From NCBI GenBank assembly GCA_037954665.1, contig JBBMOL010000099.1, positions 1,240,001 to 1,304,000 of the forward strand: 64,000 bases of DNA, written 5' to 3'. This stretch comes from Laguncularia racemosa. Taxonomy: Eukaryota > Streptophyta > Magnoliopsida > Myrtales > Combretaceae. The position numbers were made by a program, and so were the translations under genes. Shown here piece by piece: positions 1 to 11,276 of this stretch. Each line of letters begins with the position of its first letter. The first letter of the stretch is position 1. Under the pieces are notes generated by a model. It worked only from the letters and a program-made list of their open reading frames with translations. It was not told the DNA's origin and ran no database searches.

Positions 1-397
1 TATTTTGATATTTGAAATTGTTTTATATCTTGCACTGCTTCTACGTTTCACCTCCAAGATATAAATAATTTTTTTTTTTCCTTCAAACTATTAGAGAGCC
101 TCTAGATCCCTATGTAGTTCAAGAACCATTGTCCGGTTTCGATTCTAAATAGTTCACAGCTCAAAAACAGCCCCATGACCAACTCTAGAAGGGCCATTAT
201 TATAAATCTTCCAAACTATTATGGAAAAAGCATTATATCAAATGATAATCCAAATTTCTATACAGATATGTGTACCTTTTCCATCTATAATTGACACATA
301 GTTACCAAACTATATTTTTTTTTCCAAAGGCTTCAATTATATTAACACATTATATAGATCAATTAGTAATATATAGATATTAATAAACTATTGACAC
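1..397. other. AT-rich left flank, no gene seen
   Basis: No coding pattern on either strand. The last five bases, GACAC at 393-397, match four of the five bases (AACAC) that follow the right LTR of the adjacent element at 7229-7233. This marks the left edge of that insertion. Confidence 0.7.
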
Positions 398-2363
398 TAT
401 AATACCTTAATATTTTTAATAATGTATCAATATATATATATATGTTATAATATTATAACGTAAACCAAGGCTAAGATAAGGAATTCATAAAAATTTGAAG
501 GACAGATATGTTTTCTTTTTTAAGATTAGAGTATAAATGCTTTATAATAACCCTAGGTCTCCTCTCTTCACCTTATCAGTAACTACATAGTGACAAGCAA
601 GAAAAAGGAGGAGATGCTCTTGTCAGGAACCCTAAAGACAAAAGGAAAAAGGAGCAACCTGATTTCAAATACAAAAGGTAAAGAATCTTATATGAATTTC
701 AATTTAGGTTATTGGAATTGGAATTTATGAGTATTGTGTGTACATTAGGACTCGAGATTTGAGAAGGGATGATACAAGAAAAGGGAATCAACATCTCAAG
801 GATACGATTTGTGGAATTCTTGAAGTAAGTAATCTAATCCATGTAATTAATTTATAATTACATGTTTTAGAGATTTAATCAAGCTTAGGAATAGAGAGAA
901 TTGGGTTTAGGAGAAATTGGAATGAAGAATTGGGAGTTCGTGGAGATTGCCGAGGGTAACATGGCTTACCAACACAGTCGTGTTTCGACTATGTTGAATT
1001 AAGAATAACACGACCCCCCAACACGGTTGTGTTCCAACCGTGTTGAAGCCAAACTTTACACCAAAAGATATACGACCATTAACACGATTGTGCCCCAACC
1101 CGTATTGAGCAACACAACCCCCAACATGGTCGTGTTGAATAAAGTATAATTTAATTATATATCCATTTAACTTTTAGTTAAGCTAATTTCCATGCAACCT
1201 AAATAGCTAGTAAGGCCCTAGAGAAATTAAATAAATAAGATTAAGAGAAGTAAGAGAATGATATTGATCTTAGATTAAGTACTAAGAAGAGCTTGTTGAT
1301 TTGTATAGATTTCAATTTAGTTTAAGTCTAAGACTAAGAAGTACTTAAGGCTAGGATTCAAGGTACATATAACTTGTGTGTTGATTTGTGTTTGTTTAAG
1401 TTAGCTTATGCATTGAAATGATTTGAGTTAAGTGTTTAAGTTGTATGTTGTATGTGCTACGCTTGACCTAGGGGCCCATAGTGATAGATCCTTGGGGGGC
1501 ACCCCAATGATCTTTGTGTGACGTTGTCCCTAGTGGAGTTGTGTTTGGAAATGATCTAAGCTAAATGTTGGTTAAGAGGTTTAAGTGTACATGGGTGTGG
1601 GGCCCGTAGTGGTAGTTCCCATCACTAAGATTAAGAGTTTTAAGTGTACATGTGTATAGGGCTCGTAGTGATAGTTCCCATCATCAGGATTAAGAAGTTT
1701 AAGTGTACATGGGTGTGGGGCCAATAATGGCATTTCGCATCACCGGGATTAAGTGGTTTAAGTGAACATGGGTGTGGGGCCCGTAGTGGGAGTTATCAAC
1801 ACCAAATCATGTTCCAGTGTATTAAGTGTGTTAAGGGTTTTATGAGTACCCTGTTAATGATTGTGGACATAAATTTTATTAAGAAATGGCTGTCTGTATT
1901 TAAGTACTGCATGATGTGTGTGATACTTGTTCCTATTTGTTCATGCGTGTGTGTTTGTGTTATACATACTAGCCATTAGCTCACCCTTTGAGAAACATTT
2001 TTAGATGCAGGCGTTGAGAGAGATGAGAACCTAGAAGATAACTTAGGTTTGGGTGAACTACAGAGAGAGAAAGATGAAAATTACCATTACTATTATGATG
2101 ATTAGAATTTGGGAAGATTATGTTATTTAACTATAATAGACAATATCTTTTGAAGAATGTTAATTTTGTGCTCAAAGACTTCCACTGCATCAGATATTTA
2201 ATATGGTTTATGAAATTACTTTGAATTTTGGGGTTGTATGAAATGCTTTTATATAGGAGTTACAGGTTAAAGTGTATTAGAGTTGATTCGGAGCCTTAAT
2301 GTGTTCTTGTGAGATAAGGACACGCGGCGGGCAGTAGCATGGCCTGGGTTTCGAGGCATTACA
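398..2363 (+). repeat. E1 left (5') LTR
   Basis: About 1,966 bp, homologous along its length to 5302-7228. A TATA box (TATAAAT) lies at 532-538, about 135 bp from the start, so U3 is short. Around 955-1140 are many short quasi-palindromes of the type AACACGGTTGTGTT. A 59-bp tandem array at ~1575-1815 is expanded to four units, against two in the other LTR. Confidence 0.85.
1575..1815 (+). repeat. 59-bp tandem repeat, four units, in the E1 left LTR
   Basis: Units begin with TTAAGTGTAC (or TTAAGTGAAC) at 1581, 1640, 1699 and 1758, an exact 59-bp period, each followed by a GGTGTGGGG-like core. The right LTR has only two units (starts at 6564 and 6623). Confidence 0.85.
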
Positions 2364-2510
2364 AACACATAGTAGTTTTTATAAAACATGTGTGAAGGGC
2401 TAAAATTGTATTTTGTGCTTTAGATCCAATAATAACTTATGTTTGACTATTTGGATTAAAATGATTGGGCCTATAAAGTTAAATCTATAGATTTGAGATG
2501 ACTTATATAG
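2364..2510. other. Second copy of the E1 right-hand host flank
   Basis: Starts AACACATAGTAG directly after the left LTR and matches 7229-7376, which follows the right LTR, up to a shared GAGATGACTTA. The homology then ends and pol begins abruptly. A retrotransposon should carry a primer binding site here and none is present, so this is duplicated flank rather than element sequence. See findings. Confidence 0.8.
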
Positions 2511-5280
2511 GATGGCACCAATAGAATTGGAAGAATTAAGGAAATAATTATAGGAGCTATAAGATAATGGTTTCATAAGACCTAGTGTCTCTCATTGGGG
2601 TGCACCAGTCTTTTTTGTGAAGAAAAAGGATAGAAGCATGAGACTCTATATAGACTATAGAGAGTTAAACAAGATTATAATAAAGAACAAATATCCTCTT
2701 CCCAGGATAGATGACCTGTTTGACCAGTTGTAAGGAGCTCAAGTGTTCTCCAAAGTAAACTTGAGATCAGGCTACCATCAACTAAGAATCAAAGAAGTGG
2801 ATCTAGAAAACAACATTCCAGACTAGATATGGGCACTACGAGTTTCTGGTAATGCTCTTTAGACTAACAAATGCACCAACTGTATTCATGGATTTAATGA
2901 ACAGAGTATTCAGGGATTTTCTGGATAAATTTGTAATCGTCTTTATAGATGATATCCTAAGATACTCTAGAAGCACTAAGGAGCATGAAGAACAATTGAA
3001 ACTGGTATTGGGCAAGTTACATGATGAGAAGTTGTATGCTAAATTCAATAAATGTGAATTCTGGTTGAAACAAGTAATCTTCTTGGGTCATGTGGTTAAT
3101 AGGGATGGGATATCTATGGACCTAGAAAAGGTGAGAGCAATAGTAGATTGGCACAGACCAAAAACAGTTACAGAGGTAAGAAGCTTCTTAGGTCTAGAAG
3201 GCTACTACAAGAGATTTGTAAAAGGTTTTTCTAAAATAGCAACTCCTCTCACCAAATTGATAAAGAAGAATGTGAAGTTTAAATGGGATGACAAATGTGA
3301 AGTTAGCTTTTGTATACTCAAAGAGAAATTGATGTTGGCATCAACTTTGATTTTGCCTAAGAGTGAAGAAGAATTTATAGTGTATAACGATGCCTCAGTT
3401 CAAGGGTTGGGATGTATATTAATGTAAGGTGGTCAAGTAATAGCTTATGCTTCTTGATAATTGAAGCCGTATGAAAAGAACTACCCAACTCATGACTTAG
3501 AATTGGCAATTGTAGTGCTAGCTTTGAAGCTATGGAGGCATTACTTATATGGAGAAAGGTATAAAATCTTCACTAACCACAGAAGCCTGAAGTGCATATT
3601 TACACAGAAAGAGCTAAATATGAGACAGAGGAGATGGTTGGAGTTAATCAAAGATGATACAATACCACACAGGAAAAGCCAATGTGGTGGTAGATGCCTT
3701 TAGCAGAAAGAAACAGGCTAATGTAGCCACTCTCATCACCTCACAGAGTGAGTTATTAGAAGACATGCGTAAATTGGAGTTAGAAGTTTTAACACAAGAA
3801 GTGGGAGTAAGAATAGCTACCTTAAGGATTCAGCTAGCCATAATGGATAGGATTAAAGCTGGTCAGATGGAAGATAAGGACATTCAAGAGATCAAGAGTA
3901 GAATGGAATAAAGCAAGACACCAAAATTTAACTTAGATGTAGAAGGGACCTTAAGGTACAAAACGAGGCTATATATGCTAAAGGATGCAAAATTGAAGAG
4001 AGAGACAATGAAAGAGGCACATCATTCCGCCTACACAATAAATCCTAGAAGTACCAAAATGTACAAGGACGTGAAGAGTTGTTATAGGTAAAGAAACATG
4101 AAGAGAGAAATAGCAGAATATGTAGCTAGATGCCTCACATGCAAGTATATCAGAATAGAACATTAAAGATCAGGTAGAGAATTACAGTCTCTTCCAATAC
4201 TAAAGTGGAAATGGGAGCATGTGATAATGGACTTTGTTATAGCCTTCCCAAACACCAAAGAGAAGCAAGATGAAGTTTGGGTCATAATGGACAAATTGAC
4301 CAAGTCTGCTCATTTTATACCTATTAGAGTAGGATACAAATTGGAGAAACTGGCTCAGATATACATATAGGAAATAGTTAGACTGCATGGAGTGCCAGTA
4401 ACAATCACTTCTGATAGAGACACAAGATTTGTGTGCAAATTCTGGAACAACCTACATAAAGCATTGGGCACCAAATTACAATTTATTACAACATTCCACT
4501 TACAAACAGATTGTCAGTCTGAATACAAATATTAGAGGATTTGCTCAAGGCATGTGCATTAGATTTTGGAGGAAATTGGAATGACCATATACCTTTGGTG
4601 GAGTTTCCCTATAATAACAATTACCAGGAAACCATGCAAATGGCGCCATATGAAACTCTTTATGGAAGAAGTATAGATCCCCACTACATTGGGATGAAGT
4701 GGGACAAAGATAGATGATGGGGCCAAAGTTAGTACAAGAAGTAATAGACAAAGTGAAGCTAATTAGGCAGAGAATACAAACGGCCCAATCTCGATGAAAG
4801 AGCTATGCAAATAAGAGAAGATGCCCTTTGGAATTTCAAGTGGGAGATAAGGTATTTTTAAGGATTTCTCCAAAAAAGGGGGTGATCAGATTTGAGTTGA
4901 GGGAAAAGCTAAACCCAAGGTATAGAAGCCCATTTGAGACCTTAGAGAGAATAGGCACAGTGGCTTACAGGTTAGCTTTTCCACCAAATTTGGTTGGCGT
5001 ATATGATGTATTTCATATAACCATGCTAAGGAAATATGTACTCGAATCGGATCAAATAGCGACTTTGGAACCACTGAATGTGCAACCGAATTTGACGTCT
5101 TTAGAAAGGTCAATCAGAATTCTAGATACTAAAGAATAGGTATTAAGATAGAAAATAATCCCTTATGTTAAAGTGCAATAGACAAACCAAACAAAAAGGG
5201 AAGTGATGTGAGAACTGAAAGCATAAATGAGGAAGAAGTATCCAGAACTCTTCTAAAATCAGGTACTTTCAAGGACGAAA
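2511..5280 (+). pseudogene. E1 partial pol: RT, RNase H, integrase, decayed chromodomain
   Basis: Reverse transcriptase starts mid-protein with APIELEEL-like residues at 2511, then GAPVFFVKKKD, YRELNK, a frameshift near 2830, and a clean stretch 2852-3427 carrying FIDDIL and the KCEFW block. RNase H follows (NDAS at ~3385-3400, THDLELA at 3490, with stops at 3425 and 3454), then an integrase with many stops (HFIPIR-like at ~4310, SDRDTRF at ~4410). The integrase C-terminus is open at 4828-5139 (VGDKVFL, GVYDVFHITMLRKY), ending in a remnant chromodomain (YVKVQ, WELE-like) to ~5260. Gag, protease and the RT N-terminus are absent. Many stops, so not functional. Confidence 0.85.
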
Positions 5281-5288
5281 GTTTTTAT

Positions 5289-5301
5289 AAGGGGAAGAGA
5301 A
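5289..5301 (+). other. E1 polypurine tract
   Basis: A run of 13 purines (AAGGGGAAGAGAA) directly before the TG of the right LTR, the expected plus-strand primer position. Confidence 0.8.
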
Positions 5302-7228
5302 TGTAATACCCGAATACTGTTAATAACGTATCAATATATATATATATGTTATAACATTATAACGTAAACCAAGGCTAAGATAGGGAATTCATAAAAATTT
5401 GAGGGACAAATATGTCTTTTCACTATTAGAGTATAAATACTCTATAATAATCCTAAGTCTCCTCTTTTCACCCTATTAGTAACCACGTAGTGACTAGCAG
5501 GAAAAAGGAGGTGATGCTTTTTTTAGGAACCTTAAAGACGAAAGGAAAAAGGAGTGTCCTAATTTCAAATACGAAAAGTAAGGAATCTTATACGAATTTC
5601 AATTTACGTTATTAGAGTTGAAATTTATGAGTATCGTGTGCACATAAGGACTCGAGATTTGAGAAGGGAAGATATGAGAAAGGGGAATCAATGGCTCAAG
5701 GATACGATTTGTGGAATTCTTGAAGTAAGTAATCTAATCCGTGTAATTTATTTATAATTACATGTTTTAGAGATTTAATCAAGCTTAGGAATAGAGAGAA
5801 TTAGGTTTAGGAGAAATTGGAATGAAGGATTAGGAGTTCATGGAAATTGTCGAAGGTAACACGGCCCACCAACATGGTCGTGTTTTGACCATGTTGAATT
5901 CGAAAGTTACATTGAGAGATATACGACCTCCTAACATGGTCATGTTTTGACCGTGTTAAATTAAGAAGAACACAATCCCCACCTCCCCCCAACATGGTCA
6001 TGTTCTAATCCTGTTGAGGCTAAACTTTACACAAAAGATACACGACCCTTAACATGGTCGTGCTCCAACCCATGTTGAGCAATACGGCCCCCAACATAGC
6101 CGTGTTGAGCAACACATATTTAATTATATATCCATTTAACTTCTAGTTAAGCTAATTTCCACGTAACCTAGATAGCTAGTAAGCCTTTAGAGAAATTAAA
6201 TAAATAAGATTAAGAGAAGTAAGAGAATGATATTGATTTTAGATTAAGTACTAAGAAGAGCTTGTTGATTTGTATAGATTTCAATTTAATTTAAGTCTAA
6301 GACCGAAAAGTGCTTAAGGCTAGGATTCAAAGTATGTGTAACTTGTGTGTTGATTTGTGTTTGTTTAAGTTAGCTTATGCATTGAAATTGATTAAGTTAA
6401 ATGATTTGAGTTAAGTGTTTAAGTTGTATGTTACATGTGCTTAGCTCGGCCTAGGGGCTCATAGTGGTAGATCCCTAGATGGCACCCTAATGATCCTTAT
6501 GTGACGTTGTCCCTAGTAGAGTCATGCATGGAAATGATTTGGGCTAAATGTTAATTAAAAGGTTTAAGTGTACATGGGTGTGGGGCCTGTAGTGGTAGTT
6601 CCCATTACAAAGATTAAGAGGTTTAAGTGAACATGGATGTGGGGTTCATGTTGGCAGTTCTCATCACCAAATCATTCTCTAGTGTGTTAAGTGTGTTAAG
6701 AGGGTCATGAGTACCCTGTTGATGCTTGTGGACATAAATTATATTAAGAAATGGTTGTCTGTGTTTAAGTACTGCATGATGTGTGTGATATTTTTTCATG
6801 TTTGCTCATGTGTGCGTGTTTGTGTTATACGTACTAAGCATTAGCTCACCCTTAGGGGAACATTTTTAGATGTAGGCGTTGAGGGAGATGAGAACTCGGA
6901 AGATAACTTGGGTTTAGATGAACCATAGAGAGAGGAAGATGAAGATTACCATTACTATTATGGTGATTAGAATTTGGGAAGATTATGTTATTTGACTATA
7001 ATAGATAATATCTTTTGAAGAATGTTATTTTTGTGTTCAAAAACTTCTACTGCGTTAGATATTTGATATGGTTTATGAAATTATTTTGAATTTTGGGGTT
7101 GTATGAAATGCTTTTATATAGGAGTTACAGGTTAAAGTGTATCAGAGTTGATTCAAAACCTTAATGTATTCTTGTGAGATAAGGACACGTGGCAGGCAGT
7201 AGCGTGGCCCGGGTTTTGGGGCATTACA
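5302..7228 (+). repeat. E1 right (3') LTR
   Basis: About 1,927 bp, TGTAATACC to GGCATTACA. TATA box TATAAAT at 5432-5438 lies in the loop of a perfect inverted repeat (AGAGTAT and ATACTCT). It has extra AACATGGTCATGTT-type quasi-palindromes at 5860-6115 relative to the left copy, and two 59-bp units at 6564-6680 instead of four. Confidence 0.88.
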
Positions 7229-7720
7229 AACACATAGTAGTTTTTATAAAACATGTGTGAAGGGAAAAAATTGTATTTTGGGCTTTAAACCCAATAATAA
7301 CTTATGTTTGACTATTTAGATTAAAATGATTGGGCCTATAGAGTTAAATCTATAGATTTGAGATGACTTAAAAAGATTTGACATTGTAGATTTGAAGTAA
7401 AGATTGTTAGATTAGTCTCTTTACTCTCGACTTTTCTTAGGGAAGGTTTTGTACTTGAAGATATTCTCCATGAGTTTAGACTAAAGAAAATCCTATGGAA
7501 AGATCTATAAATATGAGGATTCATCTTAATTGTTGACTATTCATGCGATTTGATGGACATCATCAATTGTCTAATTCTATAAATACTGAGTAATTCTTCA
7601 TCATTTGAAACAAATTTTAGAGATTATAGAAACAATGTTGTGCTGTTAAATTACTATCCATAAAGATCAAACAAGACTTAGAACAAAGAATACATCACCT
7701 CACATTGACAACAGTGGAGT
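7229..7720. other. Host flank right of E1, no gene seen
   Basis: The first ~147 bp also occur at 2364-2510. The remainder is AT-rich without a coding pattern. Confidence 0.6.
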
Positions 7721-8656
7721 TGATACTCAATAATTCACGATAAGAATCGGATTTCCATAGGACCAATCACTAGAGCTCGAGCTAAGGGCTTACAAAACCT
7801 AGTTATGAGAATCCTCCATGAACAACCAAATCCTGAGGATGTTAACCTGATTTCCACTTTTGTATCATATAATTATTGTGCATTCCGATAGGTACACTTA
7901 TCGGTTCTACAGGATGCCAAATCACCTACACTGTTGATCAAATTGGGAACATCATTAGACTCACATCCAATGGCCCGCTATGATCACAATTGACTTGATG
8001 AACCGGCTCTTTGAAGACCATTATTTTTGTACTTGTAATTTTATCTTTGAATTGGTTACTTTGTAATCATTTTGGGATATTTTATTTAGTTATATTTGTT
8101 GAATTTAGGACTGGCCACACTAGTGGAATAGACATAATTTTTTTTTTTGACATTTTAACCTTAATTGAGCAAGTATAAATACTTGCTAAAGTAAGGTTTA
8201 TGAGAGCTTTTTGGACCATATTTTCATATTGGAAAAAAGTGAGGGTTGCCTCCTTTTTCACATACTCTTATCATTTCTTGAGTGAAGTGTGGTGAGTGGG
8301 GAGTTGATCCTTGTTGTGTGTAGTATCAACAACATCAAATCCATCCTAATTCCCTACTAGTGAGTCATATCTGGTGAGGAATTAGTTTATCTTTTTATTG
8401 CAATTTTCACGCATTTTTAGGGATGGAATTCAATTGATTTCATATCCTCTTGATTGTGATTAGTGTAATTCTTTTTCAGAAGTTGCAAATTGAGCATTGT
8501 GATTCTAATTGTTACTTGCATGATCAACATTGGACAATTAGGGGTTTGGAGTGTGTGAATTTCATGTCATTTGTAGATTTGTTGATTGGAGTTGCTTCCA
8601 TTTGTTATTCGAATGTGCTTTAGTCAATTAAGCACATCATAATTTGGTATCAAAGC
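7721..8656 (+). mobile_element. LTR plus primer binding site of a decayed chromovirus-like element
   Basis: From ~7865 the sequence matches the LTRs at 57460-58466 and, in reverse complement, 29586-34569: the ACAGGATGCCAAAT block, the GGACTGGCC..AGTGG block and the TATA region. It ends AAGCACATCA at 8639, followed by TGGTATCAAAGC at 8645-8656, an initiator-Met-tRNA type primer binding site. TATAAAT at 8174-8180 sits inside the inverted repeat CAAGTAT/ATACTTG. Near its left end, 7760-7786 encodes GPITRARAK, a pol C-terminal motif also seen inside the E3 and E4 LTRs. The left edge (TGATAC at 7721) is a guess. No downstream gag is recognisable. Confidence 0.65.
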
Positions 8657-11276
8657 AAGTTGTTCATACAATTAGGGATCATTTGGAAATTGTTTTTTAC
8701 GCCATTTTTGGGTTTGTTGAAGTGATTCTTCAATTGACTTCATGTACTTGAATTTGATCATTTAGACACATCAATTCACCCACTTGTTATGTATGCATTC
8801 AAGTTCCTTATGACTGTATGCTCTTCCTTTTAGTCTATTTCTCTCTAAGCCATGTGTCATCTTACATTATTCCTTTAAGGTCATATATAGTACGAAACGC
8901 ACAATATATGTATATGATTACTACAATCAAATTTTCTCATTTATAGTATAAAATATAGTATATATATATAAAACTATTAACTAGTACTACCATATATTAA
9001 AAAATTAATGATCCATTACTTATTTATACACAAATGTATTAATAATAATAAATCTTTTTATGCCATCTAACATTAAGTTGCCTTTATTTTTTATTTTATT
9101 TTTATTATATTTTAAAGTTTATTCTATTTTCTTGACCTCAAAGGCCCATGGTGTCTTAAATTTGGCAAAGGATTATGTGGCCCCCTGTCCACGCGAGTCA
9201 CGAGTCGAATCAAGACAGCAAGAAGATAATATATCGAGATGTGCAGAACGGCATATGATCATTCCATCGAAATTATGTGCAGTACGCATGCCTCTAGGCT
9301 TTGCTTTTAAGAATTCTTTTTTTAACAAGCGATCTCATGTGGGTTTGCTTCTATTTTCTTTCGCCTTTTTTCTTTTCATTATGTGAGAATAAATTGCATT
9401 CATGTAGAATCAAATTAGATCGGATATCCTAGTTGGTGTCGGCTGATTAACAATCATATAGCGTTTGGAATTTGAAAATTCAATCCAATTTACATATCTC
9501 TTCAAAAGATAATTAGTGAAAATGCATCCATAATATGTGTATATATAATAATAAAAGGAATTTATAATCAAAATATTTGAATCAAAGATGCAATAAATTG
9601 TAGAAAAAACTGAATTTACATTACTAATTAACACTCATTATAAATTAAGGATATTGAAAAACATTTGCAATAAAAGGAAAATTTAAATAAATATAGTCAA
9701 ATAAAATTAATAATAACTCTTCCTTCTCCATTCAATTTTTTTTGCTTGAAGCGGACCCTAAAAACAATAGGACAAAGTAGTTTTATCTTGTCATTTAGTA
9801 GCGGGCCATGATGAAGTGTTTTGAATAGTTAACTTTTAAGTATTATTTTTTCTTAAGAAATTTTGTTGATTTGATGTCATGAATTTAGACATGGGATGGA
9901 ACACGAAAAGTGGAATGAATTTAAACATGGGAACACGTAGTTTGAGTTTAGAGTTAAAAAACAATGAGATCCATACTCATTTAGGAAATAGTAATATCTC
10001 TTATCCTAATCTCTATAAATTATTTAAGTATGAATGGGTATATAATGCTTTAAAACCTATATTTTCTATACCTCAAACTATATATTTTGAAATGAGTACG
10101 GGATGTGATGACATTATACTCTTACCCTACCCTACGAGAGTAGTTTTTGGAAAATTGTTACTCAAAACCTATCATGTGATTCCTAATACTCACTGAAAAC
10201 TTATTGATTAAGCAAATTATGAGTGGGTATTTTATACAATAAGGTTACTTGCTTACTTTAGGGAAAGGATATTAATGTAATATATTAGACATACTTAAAT
10301 TTTAAAATTTAAAAGCATTAAAATTAATAAATAGTGATAAAATCTTACTACAAAGCGTGAAAAGGGATTCTGCTGTGCTTAGGTGGCTAGTTTAGGTGGC
10401 TAGTTGGCTTCATTTAAGTTGAATATTTTCTCTTTTAAATTCTTTTGCCTACAATTTTAGATTAAATTTTTTGTTTTTAATGAACACTTATTATTATTAT
10501 TTTTAATTTTTTTTCCTTTGCTCTGCTTCATTGAGATTGCATGCATCAGCAAGCAATGGCCATATTTCACTAAATTTATTGAAATATGGCATATCCTATT
10601 GACACTTTATGGTTTATCATGTTTTACTTATAGCTATGCTCGAAACTTTTAGTATTTTATGTTTAAAACCCAATAAAACTTTGGCAACAAATGATTTGGC
10701 TCTAAGTTATCTATTTTTTAACAAATAATTAAATTACACACCTATAGCCAACTAATTGGAGTAAAAACTCATATTTCTTGTTATTTTTAATTTTTATTAA
10801 TAGTATGGATGCAAATGACATAGCAATACGCCATGCCTATCAGCCTACATGTGCTATATAAGTAATATTACTAGTCAATTATAGTGATACATACGCTATA
10901 TGTTTTGTTTATGAGTTGTATATAAATGTTCAACACACATTTAGTATAACTTTTATGAGATATCTTTAACACAAGTACACATAAAATCACACACATTTTT
11001 TCCTTGTCAATATATCAGTTTTCCATAAAACACAACAATTCTTAAATTGTGCACGTATAGAAATAAGGTAATTTTGATAACAACCACCCAATAGGAAAAG
11101 CACATTTTTTTAGATACATTGGCAGATCCTTCATAATACTCTATATGGGATAAAAATAGAAAAAGTAATCGTAGGATTTTTTGCCAAACAAAATGACCAT
11201 GGGATGACGCTTTGCACAACTTCATTGCATGGGAGATTTTGCCTTGCATGACAACTTTTCCTAGGAAGATTGTAAC
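8657..11276. other. AT-rich intergenic DNA, no supported gene
   Basis: Two short open stretches (9060-9386 and 9879-10196, both plus) have no recognisable domain and low-complexity composition. They are treated as chance ORFs. The last part is the 3' flank of the polygalacturonase pseudogene. Confidence 0.6.

Larger units (their letters stand above)
398..7228 (+). mobile_element. E1: rearranged Ty3/gypsy Tekay/Del-type LTR retrotransposon
   Basis: Two direct LTR copies (398-2363 and 5302-7228) flank a partial pol on the plus strand. The right LTR begins TGTAATACC and ends GGCATTACA; the left begins TATAATACC, so its TG has decayed to TA. Flanking pentamers GACAC and AACAC fit a decayed 5-bp target duplication. 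There is no primer binding site, no gag and no protease after the left LTR; instead ~147 bp of DNA identical in type to the right host flank follows it. The polymerase motifs (FIDD box, KCEFW segment) and a degraded chromodomain place it in the chromovirus Tekay/Del group. Non-autonomous and dead. Confidence 0.85.

Noticed and set aside
9060..9386. 108-residue frame with a hydrophobic start
   Set aside because: Phe/Leu-rich from T-rich DNA, no domain, no codon structure beyond composition.
9879..10196. 105-residue frame near the polygalacturonase pseudogene
   Set aside because: No recognisable family and no promoter or splice context; likely chance.
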